Source of the DNA: Actinomadura meyerae | Lineage (GTDB): Bacteria > Actinomycetota > Actinomycetes > Streptosporangiales > Streptosporangiaceae | Assembly: GCF_900188445.1 (NCBI RefSeq) | Contig: NZ_FZOR01000018.1 | Location: 62,001 to 126,000, forward strand | Direction of reading: 5' to 3' | DNA length: 64,000 bases | In this document: in pieces, positions 44,941 to 52,542 of the stretch | Position numbering within the stretch: position 1 is the stretch's first letter | Layout of the letters: each line of letters begins with the position of its first letter | Notes under the pieces: model-generated | The model's input: only the letters and a program-made list of their open reading frames with translations | Database searches by the model: none | What the model was told of the DNA's origin: nothing | Made by a program: the position numbers and the translations under genes

Positions 44941-46217
44941 AGCCTTACCAGGGATACGTGTACGCGTACCCGCACAAGACCGCCTACCGCCCCCTGCACC
45001 CGTCGCCTCCGCTGCGCGACGTGTGGGCGGACGAGCCGCTCGACTCGCTCTTCCTCTACCTCCACGTGCCGTTCTGCGAGATGCGGTGCGGCTTCTGCAA
45101 CCTCTTCACGCGCACCGGCGCGCCCGAGGAACTGACCGGCGCCTACCTGGACGCCCTCGACCGCCAGGCGACCGCAGTACTGGACGCCCTGGACGACCCC
45201 GCCTTCGCCACGGCGGCGTTCGGCGGCGGCACACCGACCTACTTCACCGCCCGGGAGCTGGAGCGCCTCTGCGACATCGCCGGACGCTTCAAGGGCTTCG
45301 GATCGGTTCCGCTGGGCGTGGAGACGTCCCCGGCCACCGCCACCACTGACCGGCTGGCCGTGCTCGCCGAACGCGGAACCACCCGCGTCTCCATCGGCGT
45401 GCAGAGCTTCCTGGACGAGGAGGCGCGCGCGGCAGTCCGGCCCCAGAAGCGCGCCGAGGTGGAGGCCGCGCTGGACCGCATCAGGGCCGTGGGCTTCCCG
45501 ACCCTCAACATCGACCTCATCTACGGCATCGACGGCCAGACGCCCGCCACATGGCTGCACTCCTTGAACGCCGCGCTCGCATGGCGCCCAGAAGAGATCT
45601 ACCTGTATCCCCTCTACGTCCGTCCGCTGACCGGCTTGGGGCGCCGTGCCAAAGACTGGGACGACCAGCGCCTCACCCTGTACCGCATCGGCCGTGACCA
45701 CCTTCTCGCCGAAGGCTACGAGCAGGTGTCGATGCGGATGTTCCGGCGGCCCGGAGACACCGCCAACGGCACCGAGTACTGCTGCCAGACGGACGGCATG
45801 GTCGGCCTCGGCTGCGGCGCCCGCTCCTACACCTCCCGCCTGCACTACTCGTTCGAGTACGCGGTGGGCGCCGGCCAGGTGCGCTCCATCATCGACTCCT
45901 ACGTGAAGGAGACCGACTTCACGACCGCCCGCGTCGGGTTCGCCCTGGACGGCGACGAGCAACGCCGCCGCCATCTGCTCCAGTCCTTGTTGCAGGCGGC
46001 CGGGGTCGACCGGGCCGCTTACCGCGCGCGCTTCGACACCGACCCGGTGGACGACTTCGCGGCCGACCTCGCAGCGTTCGGTGATCGCGGATGGCTGGAC
46101 ACGTCCGACAGCACCGTGCGGCTCACCCCGGAAGGGCTCGCCTACTCCGACGCCATCGGCCCCGCCCTCTTCTCGTCCCGCGTCCAGGGCCTCATGGACT
46201 CCTACGAGGCGCGCTGA
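44937..46217 (+). CDS. STM4012 family radical SAM enzyme (HemW-like)
   Basis: The 426-residue radical SAM enzyme binds its 4Fe-4S cluster through Cys47, Cys51 and Cys54 (VPFCEMRCGFCNLF). It follows the HemN/HemW pattern: AFGGGTPTYFT, GVETSPATATTDRL, GVQSFLDEEARAA, LNIDLIYGIDGQTP, IYLYPLYVRPLTGLG. A C-terminal winged-helix-like domain (about 345-420) resembles the HemW tail. True HemN catalytic features cannot be confirmed. The GTG overlaps the previous stop (GTGA) and the next gene begins at its own stop codon. This is one of two radical SAM enzymes of the operon and may be a haem-related or C-C bond-forming enzyme. Confidence 0.9.
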   Translation: MKPYQGYVYAYPHKTAYRPLHPSPPLRDVWADEPLDSLFLYLHVPFCEMRCGFCNLFTRTGAPEELTGAYLDALDRQATAVLDALDDPAFATAAFGGGTPTYFTARELERLCDIAGRFKGFGSVPLGVETSPATATTDRLAVLAERGTTRVSIGVQSFLDEEARAAVRPQKRAEVEAALDRIRAVGFPTLNIDLIYGIDGQTPATWLHSLNAALAWRPEEIYLYPLYVRPLTGLGRRAKDWDDQRLTLYRIGRDHLLAEGYEQVSMRMFRRPGDTANGTEYCCQTDGMVGLGCGARSYTSRLHYSFEYAVGAGQVRSIIDSYVKETDFTTARVGFALDGDEQRRRHLLQSLLQAAGVDRAAYRARFDTDPVDDFAADLAAFGDRGWLDTSDSTVRLTPEGLAYSDAIGPALFSSRVQGLMDSYEAR

Positions 46218-47071
46218 TGGAGCGGCACCTCACGATCCTCTACCGCGGGCCGCTCGCGAGCTGCGACTACGACTGCCCGTACTGCCCCTTCGCCAAGCGC
46301 CGCGACACACCGGACCAGTTGCGCGCCGACCGCGCCGCCCTCGAACGCTTCACGGAGTGGGTCTCCACCTGCGGGCACCCCGTCTCCGTCCTGTTCACGC
46401 CCTGGGGCGAGGGGCTGGTGCGGTCCTGGTACCGGCAGGCGCTCACCACACTCAGCCATCTCCCGCACGTCGAACGGGTCGCGATACAGACCAACCTCAG
46501 CCACCGCGTGTCGTGGACGGCCGGAGCCGACCTCACCCGGCTGGCGCTCTGGGCGACCTACCATCCCGGCCAGGTCCCCTATGAGCGCTTCCTAGGGAAG
46601 TGCCGGGAGCTGGCGGAGCGCGGCGTCCGGTACAGCGTCGGCATCGTCGGGCAGCCCGACCACCTCGGCGCCGCCCGCCGCCTGCGCGCCGACCTGCCCA
46701 CCGGCACGTACCTGTGGGTCAACGCCGCCGAGGGGCGCGTCTACGACGACGCCGAAGCCGCCTCCTGGACCGAGATCGACCCGCTGTTCCCGATCAGCCG
46801 CCGCCCGCACGCCAGCCGCGGCCTGCCCTGCCGCACCGGGGACACGGTGGTGTCGGTGGACGGCGACGGCACGGTCCGCCGCTGCCATTTCGTGCCGGCC
46901 GTCCTCGGCAACCTCTACGACGGCACGTTCCGCGAAGCGCTGGCCCCGCGCCCATGCCCGCTCGACGTCTGCGACTGCCACATCGGGTACGTCCACCTGG
47001 AGCCCCTGGGCCTCTACGACACCTTCGCCGGCGGCGTCCTGGAACGAATCCCGGCCCTGCTCGACCGGTGA
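46217..47071 (+). CDS. STM4011 family radical SAM enzyme with SPASM-like tail
   Basis: The 284-residue enzyme has the radical SAM cluster at Cys16, Cys20 and Cys23 (ASCDYDCPYCPF). Five further cysteines form a SPASM/twitch-like set: Cys205 (GLPCRTGD), Cys223 (DGTVRRCHF), then Cys247, Cys252 and Cys254 (CPLDVCDC), around the VSVDGDG turn and LGNLYDG. Such auxiliary clusters are typical of peptide-modifying radical SAM enzymes. That makes a peptide or protein substrate plausible but unproven. ATG 46217 sits in TGATG with the previous stop. It ends four bases before a strong terminator. Confidence 0.9.
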   Translation: MERHLTILYRGPLASCDYDCPYCPFAKRRDTPDQLRADRAALERFTEWVSTCGHPVSVLFTPWGEGLVRSWYRQALTTLSHLPHVERVAIQTNLSHRVSWTAGADLTRLALWATYHPGQVPYERFLGKCRELAERGVRYSVGIVGQPDHLGAARRLRADLPTGTYLWVNAAEGRVYDDAEAASWTEIDPLFPISRRPHASRGLPCRTGDTVVSVDGDGTVRRCHFVPAVLGNLYDGTFREALAPRPCPLDVCDCHIGYVHLEPLGLYDTFAGGVLERIPALLDR

Positions 47072-47074
47072 CGA

Positions 47075-47119
47075 CGGGCGTCCCTTGGTGACTGGGGAAG
47101 TGCGACCAAGGGACGCCCG
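47075..47119. terminator. 15-bp hairpin ending the STM4015-4011 operon
   Basis: CGGGCGTCCCTTGGT (47075-47089) pairs perfectly with ACCAAGGGACGCCCG (47105-47119) around a 15-base loop. It also lies five bases beyond the stop of the convergent DUF6745 gene at 47125. Confidence 0.93.
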
Positions 47120-47124
47120 CGGGC

Positions 47125-48321
47125 TCAGGTCTGCTTCTCGGGGCGGTAGTCGGCCTCGTCCACGCCGAACGTCCAGGCGACGCCCGCGCGCGCCGTGCGG
47201 GTGTCGGGCGGGACGCGCAGGTAGTAGGTGCGGTACGTGCCGTCCGGTTCGGGCGTGGAGTTGACCACCTCGACCATGACCACCGGCTCGTCGCCGGGGA
47301 GGTCGATGGACCACAGGACGCCCGTCTCGTCCCGGTGCAGGGGGCGCGCGCCGGTCTCGGCCAGGTACCGGTCGTAGCCGAAGATCTCCAGCATGACCCG
47401 GCGCAGCTCGGCGTTCTCCTCCGAGGAGATGCGGTCGGCCGTCAGCCCCGTCAGCGAGGCCACGAAATCGGGCGGGATGGGCATGCCGCGCCACGCGTGC
47501 AGCCCGAACCCGTCCGGGTAGGCGAGGGCGGGGCCGTCACCCCGATGCAGCCGGCCGGGCTCGTCCCGGTGCAGCTCGCTCGGGCGCTCGGACAGGATCA
47601 CCAGCCGCTCGTAGGGCCACCACCAGCCCGCCGACCGGGCGACCTCGGCGAGGCCCGCGAGGGGGCCGTCCAGCCGCCCGAGCGTCTCGAACAGCGCCAG
47701 CCACGGCGCGTCGTGCTGGCCCAGCACGGCGTCGAGAGTGGCGGCGCGCAGCAGCGACGCCGTCCGCTCCTCCTCCGCGGTGGGGCGCCGGTTCCCGGCC
47801 GCGAGGGAGCGGGCATGGGCCTGCTCGCCGATGGCGGCGCGCACCCGCGTCACCAGCGACTGGACCTGATCCCACAGGAGGCCGCCCGTCTCGGCCCACG
47901 TGCGCGGCCATTGCTCCGGCCCCTGTTCGGAGCAGGCCGCCGCACGCATCGCCTCCCAGGGGCGGGTGCGGACGTCCGCGAGGACGCTCCCGCCCGCCCC
48001 GCTCTCAACGAGGTCGCTCTCAACGAGGTCGCTCTCAACGAGGTCGCCCTCACCGAGATCGGCGCGGGCCTGCTCGACGAGGTCCTCCAGCCCCGACTCC
48101 CTCAGGGCGTCGCCGTGCCCCGCCAGGACGGCCGCCGCGACGGCGCCGCGCGCGGGGGAGGGGACCCACACGTACCGCTCAGGTGCGGGCAGGCCCGCGG
48201 AGGCGTAGGCGGAGGCGACCCCCGCCTCGGCCCGGGCGCGGTCGGCGGGGCCGGTGGAGAACGCCTCCACCTGCCAGTCGCCGACCACGAAGTGGGCCTC
48301 GCGCAAGGTTCCGGTGACCAT
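47125..48321 (-). CDS. DUF6745-like protein
   Basis: The 398-residue product matches DUF6745-type actinobacterial proteins. The signature is in the second half: GWWWPYERLVILSERPSELHRD, RLHRGDGPALAYPDG, HAWRGMPIPPDF, then VNSTPEPDGTYRTYYLRVPP near the C-terminus. The N-terminal part has an ATP- or ligand-independent helical look, with triple ESDLV repeats near residues 92-106. Its function is unknown. It follows a small gene by nine bases on the same strand, and the two are likely co-transcribed. In related genomes I recall DUF6745 genes occurring singly or repeated. Confidence 0.82.
   Translation of the reverse strand: MVTGTLREAHFVVGDWQVEAFSTGPADRARAEAGVASAYASAGLPAPERYVWVPSPARGAVAAAVLAGHGDALRESGLEDLVEQARADLGEGDLVESDLVESDLVESGAGGSVLADVRTRPWEAMRAAACSEQGPEQWPRTWAETGGLLWDQVQSLVTRVRAAIGEQAHARSLAAGNRRPTAEEERTASLLRAATLDAVLGQHDAPWLALFETLGRLDGPLAGLAEVARSAGWWWPYERLVILSERPSELHRDEPGRLHRGDGPALAYPDGFGLHAWRGMPIPPDFVASLTGLTADRISSEENAELRRVMLEIFGYDRYLAETGARPLHRDETGVLWSIDLPGDEPVVMVEVVNSTPEPDGTYRTYYLRVPPDTRTARAGVAWTFGVDEADYRPEKQT
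48001..48060. repeat. Four 15-bp tandem repeats inside the DUF6745 gene
   Basis: GCTCTCAACGAGGTC occurs exactly at 48001-48015, 48016-48030 and 48031-48045, followed by a degenerate copy at 48046-48060. Because the unit is 15 bases, the frame is kept and it encodes repeated Asp-Leu-Val-Glu-Ser. Confidence 0.95.
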
Positions 48322-48330
48322 CCCGCCCCC

Positions 48331-48657
48331 TCAGTCCGCCACGACGCGCACGGCGCCGGGCACGTACTCGCGCTGGCGGACCACCCGGTACCACCCCTTG
48401 GGCAGGGTGATCGCCGCGTGCTCCTCGTGTACCAGCCGCCCGCCGGACGGCAGGTGCAGATGGTCCGGGGCGAGCGGGTCGGGGGTGCGCAGCAGCGAGC
48501 CCGGGGCGCTCAGCGCGTGCGCGTGGCCGGTGGCCTCGCCCAGGGCCAGCACCATGCGCCCCCGGCCGTCGCGCGGGGCGGGCGGCAGATCGCGCACGGA
48601 CCGCGGGACCGCCTCCTCGGGCACGGGCAGGATCAGGATGTCTCCCTGTCGGTACAT
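48331..48657 (-). CDS. Small conserved protein (108 aa) upstream of DUF6745 gene
   Basis: ATG 48657 is preceded at six bases by TACGTT, with no ribosome site, so the message is probably leaderless. The 108-residue protein starts MYRQGDILILPVPEE and has VLALGEATGHAHAL, DHLHLPSGGRLVHEEHA and LPKGWYRVVRQREY. The His-rich pattern and beta-strand character suggest a small cupin- or barrel-like fold that could bind a metal. I know similar proteins only as hypothetical genes next to DUF6745. It is nine bases upstream of the DUF6745 gene. Confidence 0.75.
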   Translation of the reverse strand: MYRQGDILILPVPEEAVPRSVRDLPPAPRDGRGRMVLALGEATGHAHALSAPGSLLRTPDPLAPDHLHLPSGGRLVHEEHAAITLPKGWYRVVRQREYVPGAVRVVAD

Positions 48658-48663
48658 GCCGCG

Positions 48664-48669
48664 AACGTA
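48664..48669 (-). promoter_or_regulatory. Candidate -10 element for the DUF6745 operon
   Basis: On the minus strand TACGTT is followed by CGCGGC and then the ATG at 48657. The element lies between the stop of the exporter gene (48696) and this start, so it may separate the two units. Confidence 0.5.
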
Positions 48670-48695
48670 GCGCCCGCCACCGACAGAACAGGGGC

Positions 48696-50066
48696 TCAGA
48701 AACCGCGCGTACGGCGGGCCGCGGGACGGGCCCACCGTCCGGACCCGCCGAGGCCGACGCGCTGGAACGCGCGGACCAGCTCACCACCGAGGTTCACGCC
48801 CGCGCCCAGCGCGAGCGCCACGGACACGGCCCCGATGAGGCTCAGCACACCCGTGTTGGGCGAACCGGTGTTGAGCTCCACCATGCTGCGGTAGAGCGCG
48901 GTCCCGGGCAGCAGAGGGCCGATGGCCGGGACCACGTAGGGCATGACGGGTTGCTGGTTCCTCCGGGCCAGCCAGTTCGCGGCCGTACCGACGACCGTGG
49001 CCGCCACCGCCGCCGCCAGCACCGGGGGGATGTTCCACCCGCGCGCCATGACGTACAGCACCCAGATGAGCGCCCCGCCCATGGCCGACGCCAGCAGGAC
49101 CGCCCTGGGCGCGGCGAGGGACACCGCGAACGTCAGGGAGATGCCCGCCGCCGCGAGCACCGCGATGGGCCGCAGCTCCGCCGCCGGTGTGGGCAGGTGC
49201 TTGACGTCGATCGCGACGTCCATGTTGACCGCGAGGTACACGATCGCGCCGAGCCCGGCCACGATCGCCGCGATCATGAAGAAGACCTCCAGGACCCGCG
49301 CTCCCGCGCTCACCAGGTCGCCGGTGATGCCGTCCTGGATGCTGGCGACCAGCGGGCGGCCCGGCAGCAGCGCCAGGATCGCGCCGGTGACGATCGTCGA
49401 GGCGTTCTTCGGGTCGCCGAGCGCCACCACCATGACCGCGGCGCCCGCCCCGATCGCGGCGGCGATCGCCAGCTGGAAGAACTCCGCGATGCCGCGCCGC
49501 GCCAGGGCGGCGGCGGTGCGGTCGCCGAGGACCGTGGCGATGAACGCGGTCGTCGCCACGAGCGGCCCGCCGCCCGACAGCACACTGCCCGACGCGGCGA
49601 TGAGCCCGAACGACACGACCATCAGCCATGCCGGATAGGGAGCGCGCCCCCTTTTTATCTCCGCGAGGCGCTTGTGGGCGTCGTCCAGCTCCAGCATGCC
49701 GATGGACGCGTCCTGGACGAGCTGGTGCAGCGCCGTGAGGCGCCAGTAGGCCGGGGTGCGGCGCCGGATGGCCCGCGTACCGGTCATGGGCGGCGCGCCC
49801 TTGCCCGGGTGCGCCGACACAAGGAGGCTCGTCAGCGTGACCTGGACCTCGCACCGCGGAAGCTCGTAGGCGACGGCCAGGCTGAGCATCGCCTCGTTGA
49901 CGCGCTCGGTGGTCTCACCACTCGCGAGCAGCAGTTCGCCGACGCGCAGGACGAGGTCGACCGCGCGCGGGTCGACGGTGTCTCCGGGCTCTTCTTCGGG
50001 CGGTTCCGGGGGATGCCCGTCCATCAGGACCTGCCAGGTCCGCCGCAAGCGTTCGGCAGCGCGCAT
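48696..50066 (-). CDS. ThrE-type threonine/serine exporter family protein
   Basis: The 456-residue membrane protein fits the ThrE exporter family. A cytoplasmic N-terminal part (about 1-135, with RVGELLLASGETTERVNEAM) precedes about ten membrane segments between 140 and 430. The family's GxxLxSG and loop motifs are seen as GSVLSGGGPL, ALLPGRPLVASIQDG and IGPLLPGTALYRSM. In Corynebacterium ThrE exports threonine and serine; the substrate here is inferred. ATG 50066 follows GGGGGAA. It is divergent from recQ. Confidence 0.9.
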   Translation of the reverse strand: MRAAERLRRTWQVLMDGHPPEPPEEEPGDTVDPRAVDLVLRVGELLLASGETTERVNEAMLSLAVAYELPRCEVQVTLTSLLVSAHPGKGAPPMTGTRAIRRRTPAYWRLTALHQLVQDASIGMLELDDAHKRLAEIKRGRAPYPAWLMVVSFGLIAASGSVLSGGGPLVATTAFIATVLGDRTAAALARRGIAEFFQLAIAAAIGAGAAVMVVALGDPKNASTIVTGAILALLPGRPLVASIQDGITGDLVSAGARVLEVFFMIAAIVAGLGAIVYLAVNMDVAIDVKHLPTPAAELRPIAVLAAAGISLTFAVSLAAPRAVLLASAMGGALIWVLYVMARGWNIPPVLAAAVAATVVGTAANWLARRNQQPVMPYVVPAIGPLLPGTALYRSMVELNTGSPNTGVLSLIGAVSVALALGAGVNLGGELVRAFQRVGLGGSGRWARPAARRTRGF

Positions 50067-50219
50067 TTCCCCCGCTCGTGTTCCTTCCCTGCCCCGTCAT
50101 CGATCTTGACTGGCAGGCTACCCGCGCGCTCGCGGCCGCAACGCCGCGGCTCCCACCCACCTTTTCCCCAGAACGCGATTCCGGTGCGGTGTCTTCCGCG
50201 GCGCTGGTACCAAGGACAC

Positions 50220-52313
50220 ATGACCACTTCAGACGGCCTCCGGGACGATGCCGAGCGATGCCTGCGGGCACTCGCGGGCGATCACGCGCGGCTCCGCGAC
50301 GACCAGTGGACGGCGATCCGCGCCCTCGTCGTCGACCGGCGCCGCGCGCTGGTCGTGCAGCGCACCGGCTGGGGCAAGTCGGCGGTGTACTTCGTCGCGA
50401 CCCGGCTGCTCCGCGAGCGCGGCGCCGGCCCCACCGTGATCGTCTCGCCGCTGCTGGCGCTGATGCGCAACCAGATCGAGGCCGCCGACCGGGCCGGGAT
50501 CCACGCCCGCACGATCAACTCCGCCAACACCGGCGACTGGGAGCAGATCTTCGCCGAGGTCGAGGCGGGCGCGGTCGACGTCCTGCTGGTCAGCCCCGAA
50601 CGGCTCAACAACCCCGACTTCCGCGACCTCGTCCTGCCCAAGCTCGCCGCCGGGGCCGGGCTCGTCGTCGTCGACGAGGCGCACTGCATCTCCGACTGGG
50701 GCCACGACTTCCGCCCCGACTACCGGCGGCTGCGCACCCTCCTCGCCGAACTGCCGCCCGGCATCCCCGTCCTCGCCACCACCGCGACGGCCAACGCCCG
50801 CGTCACCCAGGACGTCGCCGAGCAGCTCGCCGGCGACGACGCCCTCGTCCTGCGCGGCCCGCTGGAGCGCGAGTCGCTGCACCTCGCGGTCGCCGCGCTC
50901 CCCACCGCCGAGCAGCGGATCGCCTGGCTGGGCGAGCACCTCGCCGAACTGCCCGGCTCCGGCATCATCTACACGCTCACCGTCGCCGCCGCCCACGAGA
51001 TCGCCGGCTACCTGCGCGACCGGGGCTACGACGTCGCCGCCTACTCCGGCCAGACCGAGCAGGCCGAGCGCCTCCGGGCCGAGCAGGACCTCCAGGACAA
51101 CAAGCTCAAGGCCCTCGTCGCGACCAGCGCCCTCGGCATGGGCTTCGACAAGCCCGACCTCGGCTTCATCGTGCACATGGGCGCGCCGCAGTCCCCGGTG
51201 GCCTACTACCAGCAGATCGGCCGCGCCGGCCGCGGCGTCGACCGCGCCGAGGTCATCCTCCTCCCCGGCCGGGAGGACCGCGACATCTGGGCCTACTTCG
51301 CCAGCCTGGCGTTCCCGCCGGAACCGACCGTCCGCGCCACCCTGGAGGTGCTCGACTCGGCCGGCCGCCCGCTCTCCACCGGCGCGCTCGAACCGATGGT
51401 CGACCTCACCCGGGCCCGCCTGGAGATGATGCTCAAGGTCCTCGACGTGGACGGCGCGGCCCGCCGCGTCAAGGGCGGCTGGACGTCCACCGGCCGCCCC
51501 TGGACCTACGACCGCGAACGCTACGAGCGCGTCGCCGCCGAGCGGCGCCGCGAGCAGCAGGCGATGCTCGACTACATCTCCACCACGGGGTGCCGCGAGG
51601 AGTACCTGCGCCGCCAGCTCGACGACCCGGCCGCCGCCCCCTGCGGCCGCTGCGACAACTGCACCGGCCGCCACTGGTCCACCGACGTCGCCCAGGAGAG
51701 CGCGGCCCGCGCCCGCGACCGCCTGCACCGCCCCGGCGTCGACATCGCGCCGCGCCGCATGTGGCCCACCGGCGTCAAGGACGACCTCGGCGTCTCCGGC
51801 CGCATCAAGCCCGACCTCCAGGCCGAGACGGGCCGCGCGCTGGGCCGGCTCACCGACATCGGCTGGGGCAACCGCCTGCGCGACCTGTTCGCCGCCGGCG
51901 ACACCGAGGTCCCCGCCGACCTGGTGGACGCCGTCGTCAAGGTCCTCGCCGCCTGGGACTGGGGCACCCGCCCCACCGGCGTCGCCGTGATCGGCTCCCG
52001 CTCCCGCCCCCGCCTGGTCAGCACGTTCGGCCGCCGCATCGCCGAGATAGGCCGCCTGCCGTACCTGGGCGAACTGACCCCGCTCGGCGACCCCGGGCCC
52101 CGCCGCCACAACAGCGCCCAGCGCCTCCAGCAGGTATGGCACGGCCTGGCCGTCCCCGACCCGCTCACCGAGGCCCTCCACGGCAACCCCGGCCACATCC
52201 TCCTCGTCGACGACCGCATCGAAACGGGCTGGACGATGACCGTGGCCACCCGCCTGCTCAAGGAGGCGGGCGCCCAATCGGTCCTCCCCCTGACCCTCGC
52301 CACCCCGTCATGA
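50220..52313 (+). CDS. RecQ-family DNA helicase with phosphoribosyltransferase-like C-terminus
   Basis: The 697-residue helicase starts at ATG 50220 behind AAGGA. Helicase motifs: motif 0 QWTAI, Walker A RTGWGKS (about 48-54), DEAH at 152-155 (VDEAHCISDWGHDFRPDY), TTATAN, ATSALGMGFDKPDL and QQIGRAGRG. A RecQ zinc site follows with Cys in GCREEYL and CGRCDNC. The last 150 or so residues end with LVDDRIETGWT (662-672), the PRPP-binding motif of type I phosphoribosyltransferases, in place of an HRDC domain. This fusion suits a link between strand unwinding and nucleotide or competence-type metabolism, but its function is unknown. Confidence 0.9.
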   Translation: MTTSDGLRDDAERCLRALAGDHARLRDDQWTAIRALVVDRRRALVVQRTGWGKSAVYFVATRLLRERGAGPTVIVSPLLALMRNQIEAADRAGIHARTINSANTGDWEQIFAEVEAGAVDVLLVSPERLNNPDFRDLVLPKLAAGAGLVVVDEAHCISDWGHDFRPDYRRLRTLLAELPPGIPVLATTATANARVTQDVAEQLAGDDALVLRGPLERESLHLAVAALPTAEQRIAWLGEHLAELPGSGIIYTLTVAAAHEIAGYLRDRGYDVAAYSGQTEQAERLRAEQDLQDNKLKALVATSALGMGFDKPDLGFIVHMGAPQSPVAYYQQIGRAGRGVDRAEVILLPGREDRDIWAYFASLAFPPEPTVRATLEVLDSAGRPLSTGALEPMVDLTRARLEMMLKVLDVDGAARRVKGGWTSTGRPWTYDRERYERVAAERRREQQAMLDYISTTGCREEYLRRQLDDPAAAPCGRCDNCTGRHWSTDVAQESAARARDRLHRPGVDIAPRRMWPTGVKDDLGVSGRIKPDLQAETGRALGRLTDIGWGNRLRDLFAAGDTEVPADLVDAVVKVLAAWDWGTRPTGVAVIGSRSRPRLVSTFGRRIAEIGRLPYLGELTPLGDPGPRRHNSAQRLQQVWHGLAVPDPLTEALHGNPGHILLVDDRIETGWTMTVATRLLKEAGAQSVLPLTLATPS

Positions 52314-52542
52314 CCCGCGCACCCCGTCTCCTGAGGGCCTCGTGACCCGGCCGCCCGTCTTCTGAGCCGCTCCTGGACGATCGGCAGGTCCCCTGAATCG
52401 CCGCTCACCGGCCGCCGCAGGGGCGGGGCCGGACAAGGCGGCTCGGGAGACCGATCGGACCGGTCTCCCTCTCAGGGGCCGGGTGCGGGATCCCCATGCG
52501 GGGCGACGCGCGGCCGATCCTGTAACGATCAAGCTTCCGTGC

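Noticed and set aside
41096..47071. Precursor peptide gene for a RiPP-type pathway within the STM operon
   Set aside because: The junctions overlap or are 28 bases or less, and the flanks (40922-41095 and 47072-47124) are filled by hairpins. I saw no short ORF with a core-peptide pattern. A distant precursor cannot be excluded.
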